Part shown: one piece after another, positions 39,399 through 51,091 of the stretch
How the letters are laid out: each line of letters starts with the position of its first letter
How positions within the stretch are numbered: the first letter of the stretch is position 1
NCBI GenBank assembly: GCA_021613535.1
Contig: CP075495.1
Coordinates: 11,036,001-11,100,000 of the forward strand
DNA: 64,000 nucleotides
Origin: Adineta vaga
Taxonomy: Eukaryota; Rotifera
Direction: 5' to 3'
Position numbers and translations under genes: made by a program
Notes under the pieces: generated by a model
Told to the model about the DNA's origin: nothing
What the model saw: the letters and a program-made list of their open reading frames with translations, nothing else
The model's database searches: none

Positions 39399-40596
39399 TT
39401 ATAGAGTTCGGGGTAATTGTGAGCGTTGAAGAGAGACAGGATTAACTTGTCTTTGTCGTCGTTGACAAATGAGTAAGATTCGTCGTGCATTCATTTTCCA
39501 TACTTTGACAAAACGACGATCGAATAAAGTAATGACTAAGACATCAAATAGTATTGCCATCATATCTAGAATTTTTGTAATTAAACGTTGTGATGCTGAT
39601 GAAGTAATTGAAAGAAGAAAAATAATTTGTGGAAGAAAAAATAATAACCAAATCGTATATAAAACAATGAACTGAATGATTAAATGTCGATGAATACGAC
39701 GAACAGATTGAACCGCATTTTGAGAAGCTTGAACATGTCGAATAATAATTATAATTACAGGTATATTGATTAAAGTTGGGATAATAATTAGAAAAAATAT
39801 ATTGACAAATTGGTCAATAAATGCAGAATATTCAACATCACATGAGATACCATCGATAATGACGAGTTTCGCTCGAGAAAAGATGTATTGCATTATAAAA
39901 ATACTTAATGGCAATGAATAAATACATAAATGAATGATAATTAAATAAAGAATAGAACTTTTGAGGATTTTTTTCTTTTTAACAATCAATCGATACCTAA
40001 AATAGATAAGATACGAATAATTTTCTCTTAAAAACATCTAGGATTAAGCTTCTCGTCTGATACAATATAAATTTGAAGAACTAATTACTAAAAAGATTTA
40101 AATCGGCTTTGTCTGAAATTCGAATTACTAAAAGTACTGACTTCTTATCTACTTTTTGAATTCATTATTAAAAAAAATATATCTAATTTGAGCTTCTCTC
40201 TTATTTGCTTTAATTGAACAAAACAAAACAAAGATCGTTTATTTCTTTAATATATTACCTATAAATATTTGTAAGAATCAATGCAAATGATTGTACCATT
40301 GTTGTAAAATTATTTGTATATGCTTCCAATGTACATAAGATATTAAATCCTAGTGAACTTACATTCCAAACTGTTGAATGACGTGTTATATATTCTAATA
40401 AAATTTGACATAGTGAGATCATATCAAGTATCAGATAATTATAAATCCATAGTAATGATGCATCATGAAGAGTTTTGAATGTACAAACTTGAATCCAAAA
40501 TAAAATATGTAATATAAATGTTGGTAATAATAAAATTAAGCAAATGGTATTAGAATAAGATTCTTCAGGAGTCCATGATATAGATCGATTAGACAT
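39399..40596 (-). CDS. orphan rhodopsin-like seven-helix receptor
   Basis: Two exons, 40596-40259 and 39996-39399, encode 311 aa. Exon 1 has an N-glycosylatable N terminus (MSNRS) and TM1-TM3 with a Cys at the top of TM3 (ILCTLEAYTNN). The DRY position reads NIYRYR across the splice, so the usual acidic residue is absent. Exon 2 has TM4-TM7, a cysteine in extracellular loop 2 (GISCDVEY) and a basic tail. The final helix lacks a clear NPxxY and reads ILFDVLVITLFDRRF. It resembles orphan receptors that are abundant in rotifers; the ligand is unknown. Intron of 262 nt. Confidence 0.8.
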
Positions 40597-42505
40597 GTTA
40601 TATGTAACGTGTCGAATTCAATATCAAAATGTTTAGTATGAATGTCAAATAATATATCTATAGATAAAGTGTGGTTGATTCTTTTTTTGAGAAACTTAAT
40701 AAGCTGAAAAAAACAAGAAGTTTTGTAGCGCAGTTCTCTTTGTTTTAATGATGAGAATTTAAATGTTACTTTAGATACGTTCTTGTGGGTATAGTAAGTT
40801 TTTCTCACTTGTTGTATATAAACATAGGTTTAACAGCGAATTGAAATCTAGATATACATGAAGTTGAAGTAGATGGAATTTAATTAAACGATGATCTCGC
40901 TCAAAAGATTCTATACTTTGAGCGTAAAATAACGGAAGACAAACTTAAACAATATGGCATGTAGTCGCAGAATGATAAATGATTATTTTAGAATCTTAAT
41001 TAGATTTTTTCTTGCTTGCAGTGACTGTGAATATTAAAACACGTGAGGAGTTGTGTAGGATGATAGAGTTTTGACATAATAATCTTCTTTAATCAAGCAA
41101 AGTTCTTAGGAATTTATTCAAACATAAAAACAATCATATGTTTATAAAATAAAATAAAATTTAAATGAAAACTAATTATAATAGAGACTATTGAATAAGA
41201 TACGTACGATGTAATTTTATTATCATTACAGACAATGATAGTTTTGATCTAAATTTCATGAAATATTAAAAGAAGATTTGTTACAAATGAATTCCTTTTG
41301 ATCGAATGGTTTTTCTTAACAGAATATTGATCAAATGGAAACGATAAAATATAGTATTATTTAAAAGAAACTTCATAGCCAATTGTTCATTTATATTTTC
41401 GACCACACAATCAATATTATTATGAAAAAAAAACCTTTTTATTATCTGGATTTCAAACAACTGTAAATTATCAAGATTTTGTATGATTTCATTTTCGAGA
41501 AAAAAAAACCCGAAATATATCGATGTATTGACGACTAAGAAAAAAAGGCCACCTTTTCTCTCATTAAATTTCGTGCCAAAAAAACACTTTTAATTACAAT
41601 AGATCAGACATAGAATACAAAATCAATAACATATTTATTCACTGCCTTTTGTCAGATAATATATATTTGACATCGTAACAAATTTCTTAACCTTTCTCTT
41701 TCTCGTTTGGCACTATAGTGAATAGTGTACGATGGCTTGCGATCTGTCATACTACCGTACAAACGAAAAATATTCGAAGACAGAATGAAAAGAAAGAAGA
41801 AAAAAGGAAGCGAATTCTACCGATAGTTCGTTCTGTCTTTTTTTTATGTTCTGTGTCACAATATAAATATGAGTTCATTCAATTCTCATCCTACATAGTG
41901 CACTGTCATGTTTGTCGATTTTACCTGTATTTATATTTGAAAAGAATAAGATGTTGGCTGTTTTTTTTTCTCTCTAAAACTTATTATTTGCAAAAAGTAA
42001 TAAACTATTAGACATCATTTTCTACTTTTTCAATCATTTATCGATCAATTCAACGATTTATTACTCTATCAACAAATTGACGAAAAAAAGAACACAAACA
42101 GTGAGTTATTCAATTCATATTGTTTGAATTATCGATAATCTGTGAAGATATTCTTGTGAATATGAAAGTTTATTTTACAATAATTTGATCAGTATCGTTT
42201 TTTCCTGATTAGAACGAGAAGCACTAAACCAATCGGAATTTTTTTAAACTGAAATCCTATATTTATGTATGATGAAAGATAAAATGGCAAGCAAGACATA
42301 TTTTTTCGGTCTCTCCTTTTGATATAAAATTGTCATTTCGAATGTAATAAGAGTGAATTAAATTGTAGTCGTATTTCAATATTAAATATTATTTATATGT
42401 TAAATTATATTTGAATTTCAGGTGGTTTTTTCTCAAGTAACTTATGATAATAACCGGCAACGAATTCTATTGCAATTTTATGGTGTTATTAATGAAATCT
42501 TCTCG
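40597..42505. other. 1.9-kb gene-free stretch
   Basis: AT-rich with poly-A runs; the 97-codon frame at 41718-42011 (+) is Lys/Arg then Phe-rich without motif. A splice-acceptor-like TTGAATTTCAG ends at about 42421, so a 5'-UTR exon or trans-splice site for the next gene is likely. Confidence 0.4.
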
Positions 42506-43802
42506 ATGGGCCGATCCCAACGACTTTATATAAATATATTAATCGGCTTTTTTATTTGGCTGTTGATTTTTGTTGCTCAAAATTTATATTTTTCATCGCA
42601 TTCATTTCATCATCAGCAGTGTTGGTTTTCATCATGTAGGAATCGTTCATCATCGTCATCTCAATCATTTAGAAATCTATTGAAAACTCGAACTGTAGAT
42701 GAGAATTCTCTTCTAACACGTATTCATCATCAACCTCTTCTACAACAATATGAATCTCGTCATGTAAATTTCCTTCGATTAATTAAACCATTAACAAAAC
42801 CTAATAAATATCTCATTTATACATGTAATCAACCATGTGGAGGTTGGGGTGATCGAACAAGAAAAATAGTCGGTGCTTATCTATTATCTTTAGCTTTAAA
42901 TCGTACATTTCTTATTAATATGACATGGCCTTGTTCAATAACAAATCTTTTAGAACCAAATTTTATTCCATGGAATCGTACATTAAAAAATCATTTGAAA
43001 CAAACAAATTTAACTATTTATAAATTAACTGCAACTGATAAAGATTATATCGATATTTTATCATGGAATAATATTGATATTATCTATTTTCAAGTCAAAG
43101 ATTTAGCCTATTATTCCATGTTATTATGGCGTGATGATTTCTATCGTATACTTCATGTACAATATGGTTTACATCGTTCATATCTATTTCTTCATAATAT
43201 ATTTACATTAGTTTATGAATTATTATTCAAACTTAAATCACATCCATTATCGCATTTTAATGATATATCAAAACAATTTCATTCGAATTCTCTACATTGT
43301 GCTCATATACGTATTGGAAGGAATCCATCGAATCCGAATGATATTATTTTTCCTAAACGTGAACGAATGAATACAACTGTTATTGGATTTCTAAAGAATC
43401 ATTCGAAATCGCATGAAATGATATTTGTATCGACAGATTCAGAAGATGTACAAATCTATGCAAGAAAACAATTCTCATCACGTTTATTAACAGTTGATGG
43501 TCTTATTCGACATATAGACCGTTCGGGAAAAAAATTTGCATGTGATGGATTAGAAAAAACGATTTTAGATTTCTATCTGATTTCACAATGTCATACCATG
43601 ATTATGAGTAAAAGTGCTTTTAGGTACGTAGAATACAATGTCGAATTTTCTTTTCTCTAAATTGTTTTTTTCTTTCATATTTAGTTTTTGGGCAAATATG
43701 CGTCGATTAAAACCTTATGAAAATTTGTATATATATTGTGATGGAATTAAACAAATTCGTGGTCCAAGTGATTATGATCGATATCCTTATGGTCAATGTT
43801 GA
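42506..43802 (+). CDS. type II membrane glycosyltransferase-like protein
   Basis: 411 aa from exons 42506-43623 and 43685-43802. Residues 1-7 are cytosolic-like, then one hydrophobic anchor (YINILIGFFIWLLIFVAQ), a Ser/His-rich stem and a lumenal domain with several N-glycosylation sites (NRT, NMT, NLT). The catalytic-like domain begins CNQPCGGWGDRTRKIVGAYLL, which resembles the nucleotide-sugar loop (GxGNR-type) of fucosyltransferases. HIRIGRN and STDSEDV occur later, as in fucosyltransferase and GT-B folds. It ends with KSAFRSFWANMRR. The likely site is the Golgi. Sugar and acceptor cannot be named. The start is the ATG just before the anchor; the open frame extends upstream without ATG to an acceptor-like site, so a 5' exon may exist. 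Confidence 0.75.
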
Positions 43803-44291
43803 CATAAACATTGATATATTTGCATTTCCATTTTGTTTTTTATAATAAAGTTCTATGATAATGTGGACAGATCAAGGTTACTTTTGATTGATTAGAATAC
43901 AATTTTATAGATATCTTATCTGTATCATAACGAAAATTTCCATGTAAAGTTAATCTTCGGAAATTTTTCTATGTAAAAATTTTTTTTTCTCTATTCTATA
44001 TTGATCATTGTTATTCATGTCTGTCGCCAAATCAAGATTCAACATGTGTTCTCAGTATAATATCCTTCCTGGCACGATAAGTGGGCTTTCTCATCTGTAA
44101 TAATATACGGCGTTGATTATCAACACTATCATGTCGACTTCATCATTCATATGCTAGACTCATATGAATAAGAGGAAAAGAACTAACTGACAATAAATAT
44201 AACTGGAAAGATCAACAGCATATATACAGATTGTACTTCGCGAAAAGAAAAAACGACATCAAGATCGATTGGACTGACAAACAGGATAATA
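43803..44291. other. intergenic
   Basis: 3' UTR of the glycosyltransferase-like gene (AATAAA at 43844-43849) and promoter of the Ly6 gene. No gene seen. Confidence 0.45.
43844..43849 (+). promoter_or_regulatory. poly(A) signal
   Basis: AATAAA about 42 nt after the stop of the glycosyltransferase-like gene. Confidence 0.6.
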
Positions 44292-44899
44292 ATGCAAACG
44301 TTCTCTATTTTTCTATTAATTATAATCTTTGTCATTGATTCAAGTAAGTATCATAAATTAAGTGTTTTTCGCAAGAAAAAAAAACATTTTCAGAAATTTG
44401 TATGTTTTAGTATCATCATTATCTTGTTATAAATGTTTTTCAATCAATGGAAGTAATCCACAATGTGAAGATCTATTTCAAGGTGATATTCCTGGTAAAC
44501 CATCACTTCTTCAAACACCATGTATAACGTCTTTACGTGGACGAAATGGTACTTTTCCTGGAACACATTGTATTAAATTAGTTGCACATTCAAATGGTAA
44601 AATGATCTTTTTTTTTCATGTTTAGAAAGAGAAAAAATGATCGATTTGTTTTTGTAGGACCTAAACCTGTTCAATATACATATCGAACATGTGGAAGAGA
44701 AGAACTTTATGATAATGGAATCAATCGTGTTAGTCATTGTGGTTTTGTTAAACTTGACTGGACTGATGAACATAGACGATTTCGTGGTTGTTTACAAATA
44801 TGTGATAAAGATGCATGTAATCAAACGACTTATTTGATTTATTCAATACGAAATATTATATTTTCCTTGAGTTTTTCTATTATTTATTTATTTTATTAG
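44292..44899 (+). CDS. GPI-anchored Ly6/uPAR-domain protein
   Basis: 159 aa from exons 44292-44343, 44411-44596 and 44658-44899. The protein starts with a signal peptide (FSIFLLIIIFVIDSI). One LU domain follows with ten cysteines, opening LSCYKCF and closing with the family's terminal CN (DKDACNQ). The C terminus is hydrophobic (IIFSLSFSIIYLFY), as expected for GPI attachment. Members are extracellular surface proteins; invertebrate ones include Quiver/Sleepless-like modulators of channels and receptors. The long loop 1 and spacing resemble those proteins more than vertebrate toxin-like Ly6. The specific partner is unknown. Confidence 0.88.
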
Positions 44900-45936
44900 A
44901 AATTTTATACGAATAAAATAATTGTGGTGTAAGTTATTATTTATCTATATAAATACTAAACTGATATACAAACAAACAAGAAATAATAATGATGTAAAAT
45001 ATCTTGATTATCAATGTTCTATTTTATAGGTAAGATTGTAATTCATTGTATGATATTTTACTTAAGTTTTATGTAAATGTTTGGCAGTAGATTCACCATT
45101 CCCAAATAGTAGACTTGAAAATTCATTAGAATTAAGAATAACAAACAGACGGTTCTCTAGTTTGATTATCATTGAACATAACAAATCTTTAATTATACTA
45201 TTCTTTATTAAGTTAGTGATTGATTTATTTCATTGTGAGGAGAAATTCAAATGTAACATAACCAATTCATCGTGATAATACTCTTTCTCGTTTATTGACA
45301 TCATTATCGAAAATGCAAGTTTTTACAAGTAAAAGAAACTACATTACTTACATACTGAGAAGCAATTTTTTATCAGCATGCATTTCATAAATTTCAATCG
45401 AACATAGCTTATTTTCTCTCGTTAATAAATAATTGAATCGATATTATTGGTTAATATGTACACGAAATAATCACACCATTATATGAAAGTACTCATAATA
45501 CTTACATTTTCTTCTCGTACGTCACATATAACATCTGTTATTATGTCTTTCGTATTATAGTATATAGAAAAAGAAATCAATCACGATCGGTTATTAAGTG
45601 AATCCCCTTACTAATTTGAATCTTTATTAATTAACAGCTTGAAGATTTTATAATCATCTACTTTGGACGTAAGAAATATGAAATAATAGTTGTGTTTTCT
45701 CTCAATATACATATATTTTGAAAACATTATTCCATCTATAAACAAACTCTTTCATTAACTCGTCATTTTATGCTATAAGAAGTATGAAATCATTTATTAC
45801 TTATTGAAAAATATACATGACTAGTTATACTAAACTAAAAGAATATATTGATTTTTGGTCAGACGATATTTCCATTCCATAGGAATGTAGAAAACTAAAA
45901 ATGTTATGTAAACCATATGATCAACATTTTCGTCGT
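44900..45936. other. intergenic
   Basis: AT-rich between convergent genes; a 64-codon frame at 45081-45275 (+) has no motif. Nothing recognised. Confidence 0.4.
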
Positions 45937-46554
45937 TCAAAATCGTTGCTCAATAATATTATTATTAATTATCTTTCGTGAATCTGGTATCTCAGGACTT
46001 ACGACCAATTTAGCTGTATATTTATAACTTTTATTACGACGATGAATATCACGAATATCTCGTACAAGTTGTCGACTTTTAACTAATGCACCTGGATGAT
46101 CATGTTTTGCTTGTGAATGATAATATTCCAATATTGAACCATTTTTTCGTGGAACTGTATCTCGAAATTCTGGTATTTGATCAATAAGATATTCTACAAA
46201 TGTTCGACAATTATTGAATAGAACATGATAATCTGGATGTTCTTGTACATAAGTTTGTGCTGATCGAATTAATATTTCAAATGCTGTTGTTGATGATGTT
46301 TCACCAATTAATTCAATTTTTGATATTGTAGTTGGTACTTCTTCTAATTCGACAATTTTTAGATTCATACCTTTTTTAATACCTTTTTCACGATCACCGA
46401 CATCAATTTCAATTAAAGTTAACGGATGCTCATCCGAACAAACAATCAAAAATGTATGACGAGCACGGCTATCACCCCATAGAACACGTTCAATCGAATA
46501 TCCCAATGAACCAATACGATCTTCCATTGCACGCCAGGCAAGAAATAAGTGCAT
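45937..46554 (-). CDS. single-exon orphan, possible papain-fold (NlpC/PPPDE-like) protein
   Basis: 205 aa, no introns. I do not recognise a named family. The mid-region YHVLFNNCRTFVEYLID has the Asn-Cys followed by a helix seen in permuted papain-fold proteins (PPPDE, LRAT-like), and an upstream RHTFLIV could supply the His. This would make Cys and His a candidate catalytic pair, as inference only. There is no signal peptide or membrane helix. The C-terminal 45 residues are basic. Sequence composition is that of a real gene (no frame breaks, regular codon use). It is flanked by long gene-free regions. Confidence 0.65.
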   Translation of the reverse strand: MHLFLAWRAMEDRIGSLGYSIERVLWGDSRARHTFLIVCSDEHPLTLIEIDVGDREKGIKKGMNLKIVELEEVPTTISKIELIGETSSTTAFEILIRSAQTYVQEHPDYHVLFNNCRTFVEYLIDQIPEFRDTVPRKNGSILEYYHSQAKHDHPGALVKSRQLVRDIRDIHRRNKSYKYTAKLVVSPEIPDSRKIINNNIIEQRF

Positions 46555-46700
46555 GCTAATAATCGAACGATGTTATGAGTCAAAACTACAAAAAAACAAG
46601 TGGTACGATGCACATTTTCTTCCCTTTTTATTTTATGTAAGTAAGCGCGTGACTCAAAGTGAATACGTCATGATGTTTTTCAGCCGAATAAATAGGTAGA

Positions 46701-46732
46701 AAGGAAGAAAGAAAGAAAGAAAGAAAAAAAAA
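46701..46732. repeat. GAAA microsatellite
   Basis: About five GAAA units ending in poly-A. Confidence 0.85.
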
Positions 46733-47993
46733 GTACATAGTGTCGTCATCAAGCATAATCGTGATTTGTACTTCCAACTACCTTTCTGTCAAATAAGTAT
46801 TAGTAAATATTCACCCACAAAAATCTAAGATAAGAATCAAATGTTTATAGCTATAGTTTCTATTTGTATACTATTGGTAAAAGATTAAAAAAGTAACAGT
46901 AAAATATATTTGTTTCGAATAAAAAATATGATGAAATAACACTCATTGAAGTCATTCAAAGAAAAATTACATTGATATATATCTAGATATGAAAAATCAA
47001 TTCGAAGATTTAATATGACTTTCCTTTGAGAAAATGATCTATGATTGACATAAAGCAACAACAATGAGCGACAAGGTAATGAAGCGTAGATAATTATTCG
47101 TAACACCTTGATACTCATCCACGCCCGCAAAGTTGTTTTTATAATTACTTTTTTTAAAGAATATCAAAGTGATCAAGATATTTTCTTTGATCGTATTTTC
47201 TTGATTAAATTACAAAACATACATTTGAACAAAAGATATTCTAACAGAATCCTATTCCGGTTGAAAATGCATTGATAATCACATAGTTTTACATAATAGT
47301 TAAAACTAATCGAATGAAAAAAATTTAGAGATGAAATCAAATATGTTTAAATTGTTGAGAAAGATTATTGAAAATTCAACCAATATCTTAATTATCGATA
47401 TTCAACATTGAATAGATCATTCGTCATGGGAAAATGTCTTGTCTTCGATGTAATCAATTAAATGAACTGTACAATATATTTGATAAGTTGTATACGAAAA
47501 CGAAATCATCGATCAATTAACTGTATTATCATATTATATTCTTCACGATTCACGCCAAACATTGAATATTATCGATTAACTATCCTTGGTTTTATTATGT
47601 GACAAATTTTATCAAGGATATTTTCGACTATACAATATAGAAACCTTGATGAATACTTGTTTGTAACATACTATTAAATCAAATGTTTCGCATAAAAGAA
47701 TAAAATCGAATCAATTCAACAGATTTCAAGTATCAACGAGCGTATTTCAAATTTATCTTATAACTTATATTGAGAATGAAAACAATGAGTTGATTTATTG
47801 GAATAATAATTTACTTTAAGATAGTTATTATATGAAATTGTTATATTCAGTAGAGATCCAAACGTTCAAATTCGCTTTAATCAATTTGAATAAGAAATGG
47901 ATACGATTGATAAAAAATCTTTTTTTTATCGGTTTCTTCATTGATTGGTCTACTTGAACCAATCGTTTTCGTTTTCTTTTCGTATTTATTCTC

Positions 47994-48020
47994 TCTTTTT
48001 CTTTCTTTCTTTCTTTCTCT
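47994..48020. repeat. CTTT microsatellite
   Basis: About five tandem CTTT units flanked by T-rich sequence. Confidence 0.85.
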
Positions 48021-48612
48021 TACCAATACAATCAATAACGAAGATGATAATGATGTTGATGCTCGAATGATTTGAGAGAGAAAAAGGTGAGACCGAATGA
48101 TAACACCCGTCAAACGAATGAAACATAAAACAAACTTAATATATATACAAACCTATAGAAAGATTGCATCTATTGAATAGTGTCGTCGGCGATATACAGG
48201 GAAAAATTGCAAATGAGCAATAAGTAGGAGGAGGAAGATGCATGTACACTTCTCTATCATTTAGTTAGGTAAATTGTCTTTTTCTTTATGTTTATTGATG
48301 ATGATGTTTAATACGCGTGAAACTCACATTTCGCACTTTATATACATATGAAAAGGGCCGATCTAGATACAGTTTATTAACTATCGAATAAGACGACATT
48401 TCATTTCAATTTTTTTTCTCTTGATCGTGTCTCATCGTTGTTAACGAAAGAGAGAAAAATATCTATCGTCGATCCGCATCTTTGCTACACAGTAGTAACG
48501 AAGAAGCCGATTTAAGCGAGAGAAAAAGAGGCCGGAAAACGTGAAAAACGAACAAATTATCCGTTGCCGCGTGCCTTAGCGTATCATCGTATATATTTTT
48601 GTATTGCAAGTT

Positions 48613-50401
48613 ATGCTTGCTAATTCGACTACAACACCGACTCCAAATCGTATAACTAATTCAACTTCAACATGGTCTCATCCGCCTCCACCGATGATTT
48701 ACCATTCACATCCTCTCAGTTATGAAGGTAATTTCATAAGAAAGTTTTCTCAAAAAGAAACCGTATAAAATTTAATATTTATATTAAAAAAATGTTTGTT
48801 TTTCGCTTTATTATTAATCTTCATTTCCAAAAAAATGATGGTTAATTAGAACTTTTATTTACTATGAATTTAATCTTTAACAGGACAAGGACGTGTAAAT
48901 CAATTGGGTGGTGTTTTCATCAATGGGCGACCATTGCCCAATCATCTTCGGGTGAAGATCATTGATATGGCTGCACAAGGCATTCGACCTTGTGTTATAA
49001 GTCGACAGGTATGGAAATCATTTTTTCTGATCACATCTCAGATTAATTTTCTCGTTCTTTTAAGCTACGAGTTTCTCATGGATGTGTTTCAAAAATCTTA
49101 GCAAGATATGCGGAAACAGGTTCGATTAAACCCGGTTCAATTGGTGGCTCAAAACCACGTGTTGTAACTGCTGATATCGAACAGAAAATTGATGAATATA
49201 AAAATTCTTATCCACATGGAACAATGTTTGTATGGGAAATCCGTGAAAGATTAGTTCGTGATGGTGTTTGTAAACCAACATCATTGCCAAGTTTAAGTAC
49301 ATTAACACGTATGTTACGTGATGCTGGCGGTAATGTGGATGGAAATCATTTTCTAGATGAACAATCGTCAATGGATATGATGGAACAAAACGAAGATTCA
49401 AAAGATGACAAAAGTAAATTTCAAAAGTTTTTTATGTATATATAGAGAAGAATATTTCTTTAGATAATACTCGTTCTATTATTACAGATAAAACAAATAA
49501 TAATACAACAAAAGGCCGTCGATATCGTACAAGTTTTAGTCAAGATCAAATTGAACAATTAGAGCATGTTTTTCAACGAACTCACTATCCTGATGTACAA
49601 GCAAGAGAAGAATTATCGCGACGAACTGGTCTTAGTGAAGCTCGTGTACAGGTAGATATTAACATAATAATAAATAATATAGAAGAATATATTCGGAAAA
49701 AAATCAATAGGTATGGTTTTCTAATCGACGAGCTCGTTGGCGAAAAATTGCTTCTGTTCATCATCAACATCAACATCAACAACAACAGCAACAGCAACAA
49801 CACCAAGTACAACATATACCATCAGTTGGAAGTCCACTAATGTTTTCTACGGGACCTACAGCAACAAGTAGTGTGAATATTTCAGGACAGACAACAACAT
49901 CATCATCAACTGCAGCAGCAGCAGCAACGTCTCGTCTTCATTTCACACCTTTTTGTTTACCCACAATTGACACTTCATCGACAGCGACTGGTCAACTTTC
50001 ATCATCATCATCATCATCAGTTTTTCATCCATCAAATGAGTGCAGTAGTAGTAATAGCAATTCTAATGTAGCGGCAATTTTATTCAGCAATCAACAACAA
50101 CAGCAGCAGCAGCAGCAGCATCAACAGCAGCAATCTCTTTATGCCCGGTATACTAATGGTTTGTATTCATCGATTATATCAATGATATGAATCGTTTAAA
50201 TTGATTTCTTTTTATTTGTCTATAGATTATGAACAAATCTATCGTTCAACCGGAACATTTCCATATTCATCGACAAATGCAAATAATATGATGATGTCTG
50301 GTCAAATACTTCCACCACCACCACCGCCACCAACAACGTCACATTCATCATCGCCATTCTATACACCAAACATGTTTGATGTTCATAATGTCTATTTGTA
50401 A
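48613..50401 (+). CDS. PAX3/7: PAX3/7-type paired-box homeodomain transcription factor
   Basis: Nuclear DNA-binding regulator of ectoderm, neural or muscle patterning in animals. Exons: 48613-48727, 48884-49008, 49065-49413, 49488-49651, 49711-50158, 50226-50401, giving 458 aa. The paired domain starts [19 protein letters not shown] and includes [20 protein letters not shown] and GSIGGSKPR. The homeodomain runs from [17 protein letters not shown] to [23 protein letters not shown]-type paired box, the RARWRK end and Ser50 point to PAX3/7 (Paired/gooseberry), not PAX4/6. I see no octapeptide between the domains. The C terminus is low complexity (Gln, Ser, Ala, Pro runs), as in activation regions. 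The intron after the Gln-rich exon uses GTTTGT. The start ATG is the first in an open exon; an upstream non-coding exon is possible. Confidence 0.95.
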
Positions 50402-51091
50402 ACTTTATTAGGATTCAATTGTCTTTCACTCTCTCTTTCTCTTTCTCTTTCTTTCTTTCGTTTTCGATTAATAGCTAATACATGATTGTAGTTTATATAA
50501 GACTTTCGCTTTGCTTTACTCTGGGTTACGAAAAATACATTCGTTAAACTTAAAAAGAAGTTTATCATAAGAAAAACTGAATATAAATCCTTACTATGAA
50601 TTGTTTACTCTAGTATGATTAGGTTAGTTGTCGTAGGTAGATATTATAAACGACGTATATATATGCTTCTAAGAAAATTATATTATTAGCCTATAAGCCA
50701 GAAGAAAAGAGGCGCAAATTATAATGAAAGTAGTTAAATATTTTTCATTTGCTGTTAATCTATGATAATTTTGACAAGAAGATTAGACTTTAAAAAACCT
50801 ATATTTAATTCATACATATTGTTCTCTATATTAACTAATACAAGACAGAAAGAGCGGATTCCAGAAATCTGCGGAAGTCTACCAGGCTGGAATCTACTGT
50901 TTTTCTCTTAATTGAATAAAGTTTTTTCTAATTATAGTTTTTAATGAAGTAAAGAATTTAAAAATAACTGAATATATCCTAAAGACGATATTATGAGATT
51001 TCTATCAGTTATATTTTCCATCATCATTTAGTTTCTTTTCTCAAGAAGTTTCGTGAGACAACATTTCATTTGCTTCTTCATCGAGTCAATA
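50402..51091. other. intergenic after PAX3/7
   Basis: A CT-rich low-complexity tract lies at 50421-50459. GATTCCAG and CTGGAATC near 50855-50892 can pair as a short stem, too weak to call an RNA gene. No gene seen. Confidence 0.4.

Larger units (their letters stand above)
46555..48612. other. 2-kb region upstream of PAX3/7
   Basis: No gene supported. It contains a GAAA microsatellite, a CTTT microsatellite and a GC-richer patch near 48470-48590 just before the PAX start that probably holds the promoter. The long non-coding space is consistent with enhancer-rich surroundings of a developmental gene, but that is inference. Confidence 0.45.

Noticed and set aside
41718-42011. 97-codon plus frame before the glycosyltransferase-like gene
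   Set aside because: Lys-rich then Phe/Tyr-rich composition of random AT sequence; no splice link to the next gene.
50855-50895. Short inverted repeat GATTCCAG / CTGGAATC as a small RNA
   Set aside because: Only eight paired bases, without box motifs of snoRNA classes.
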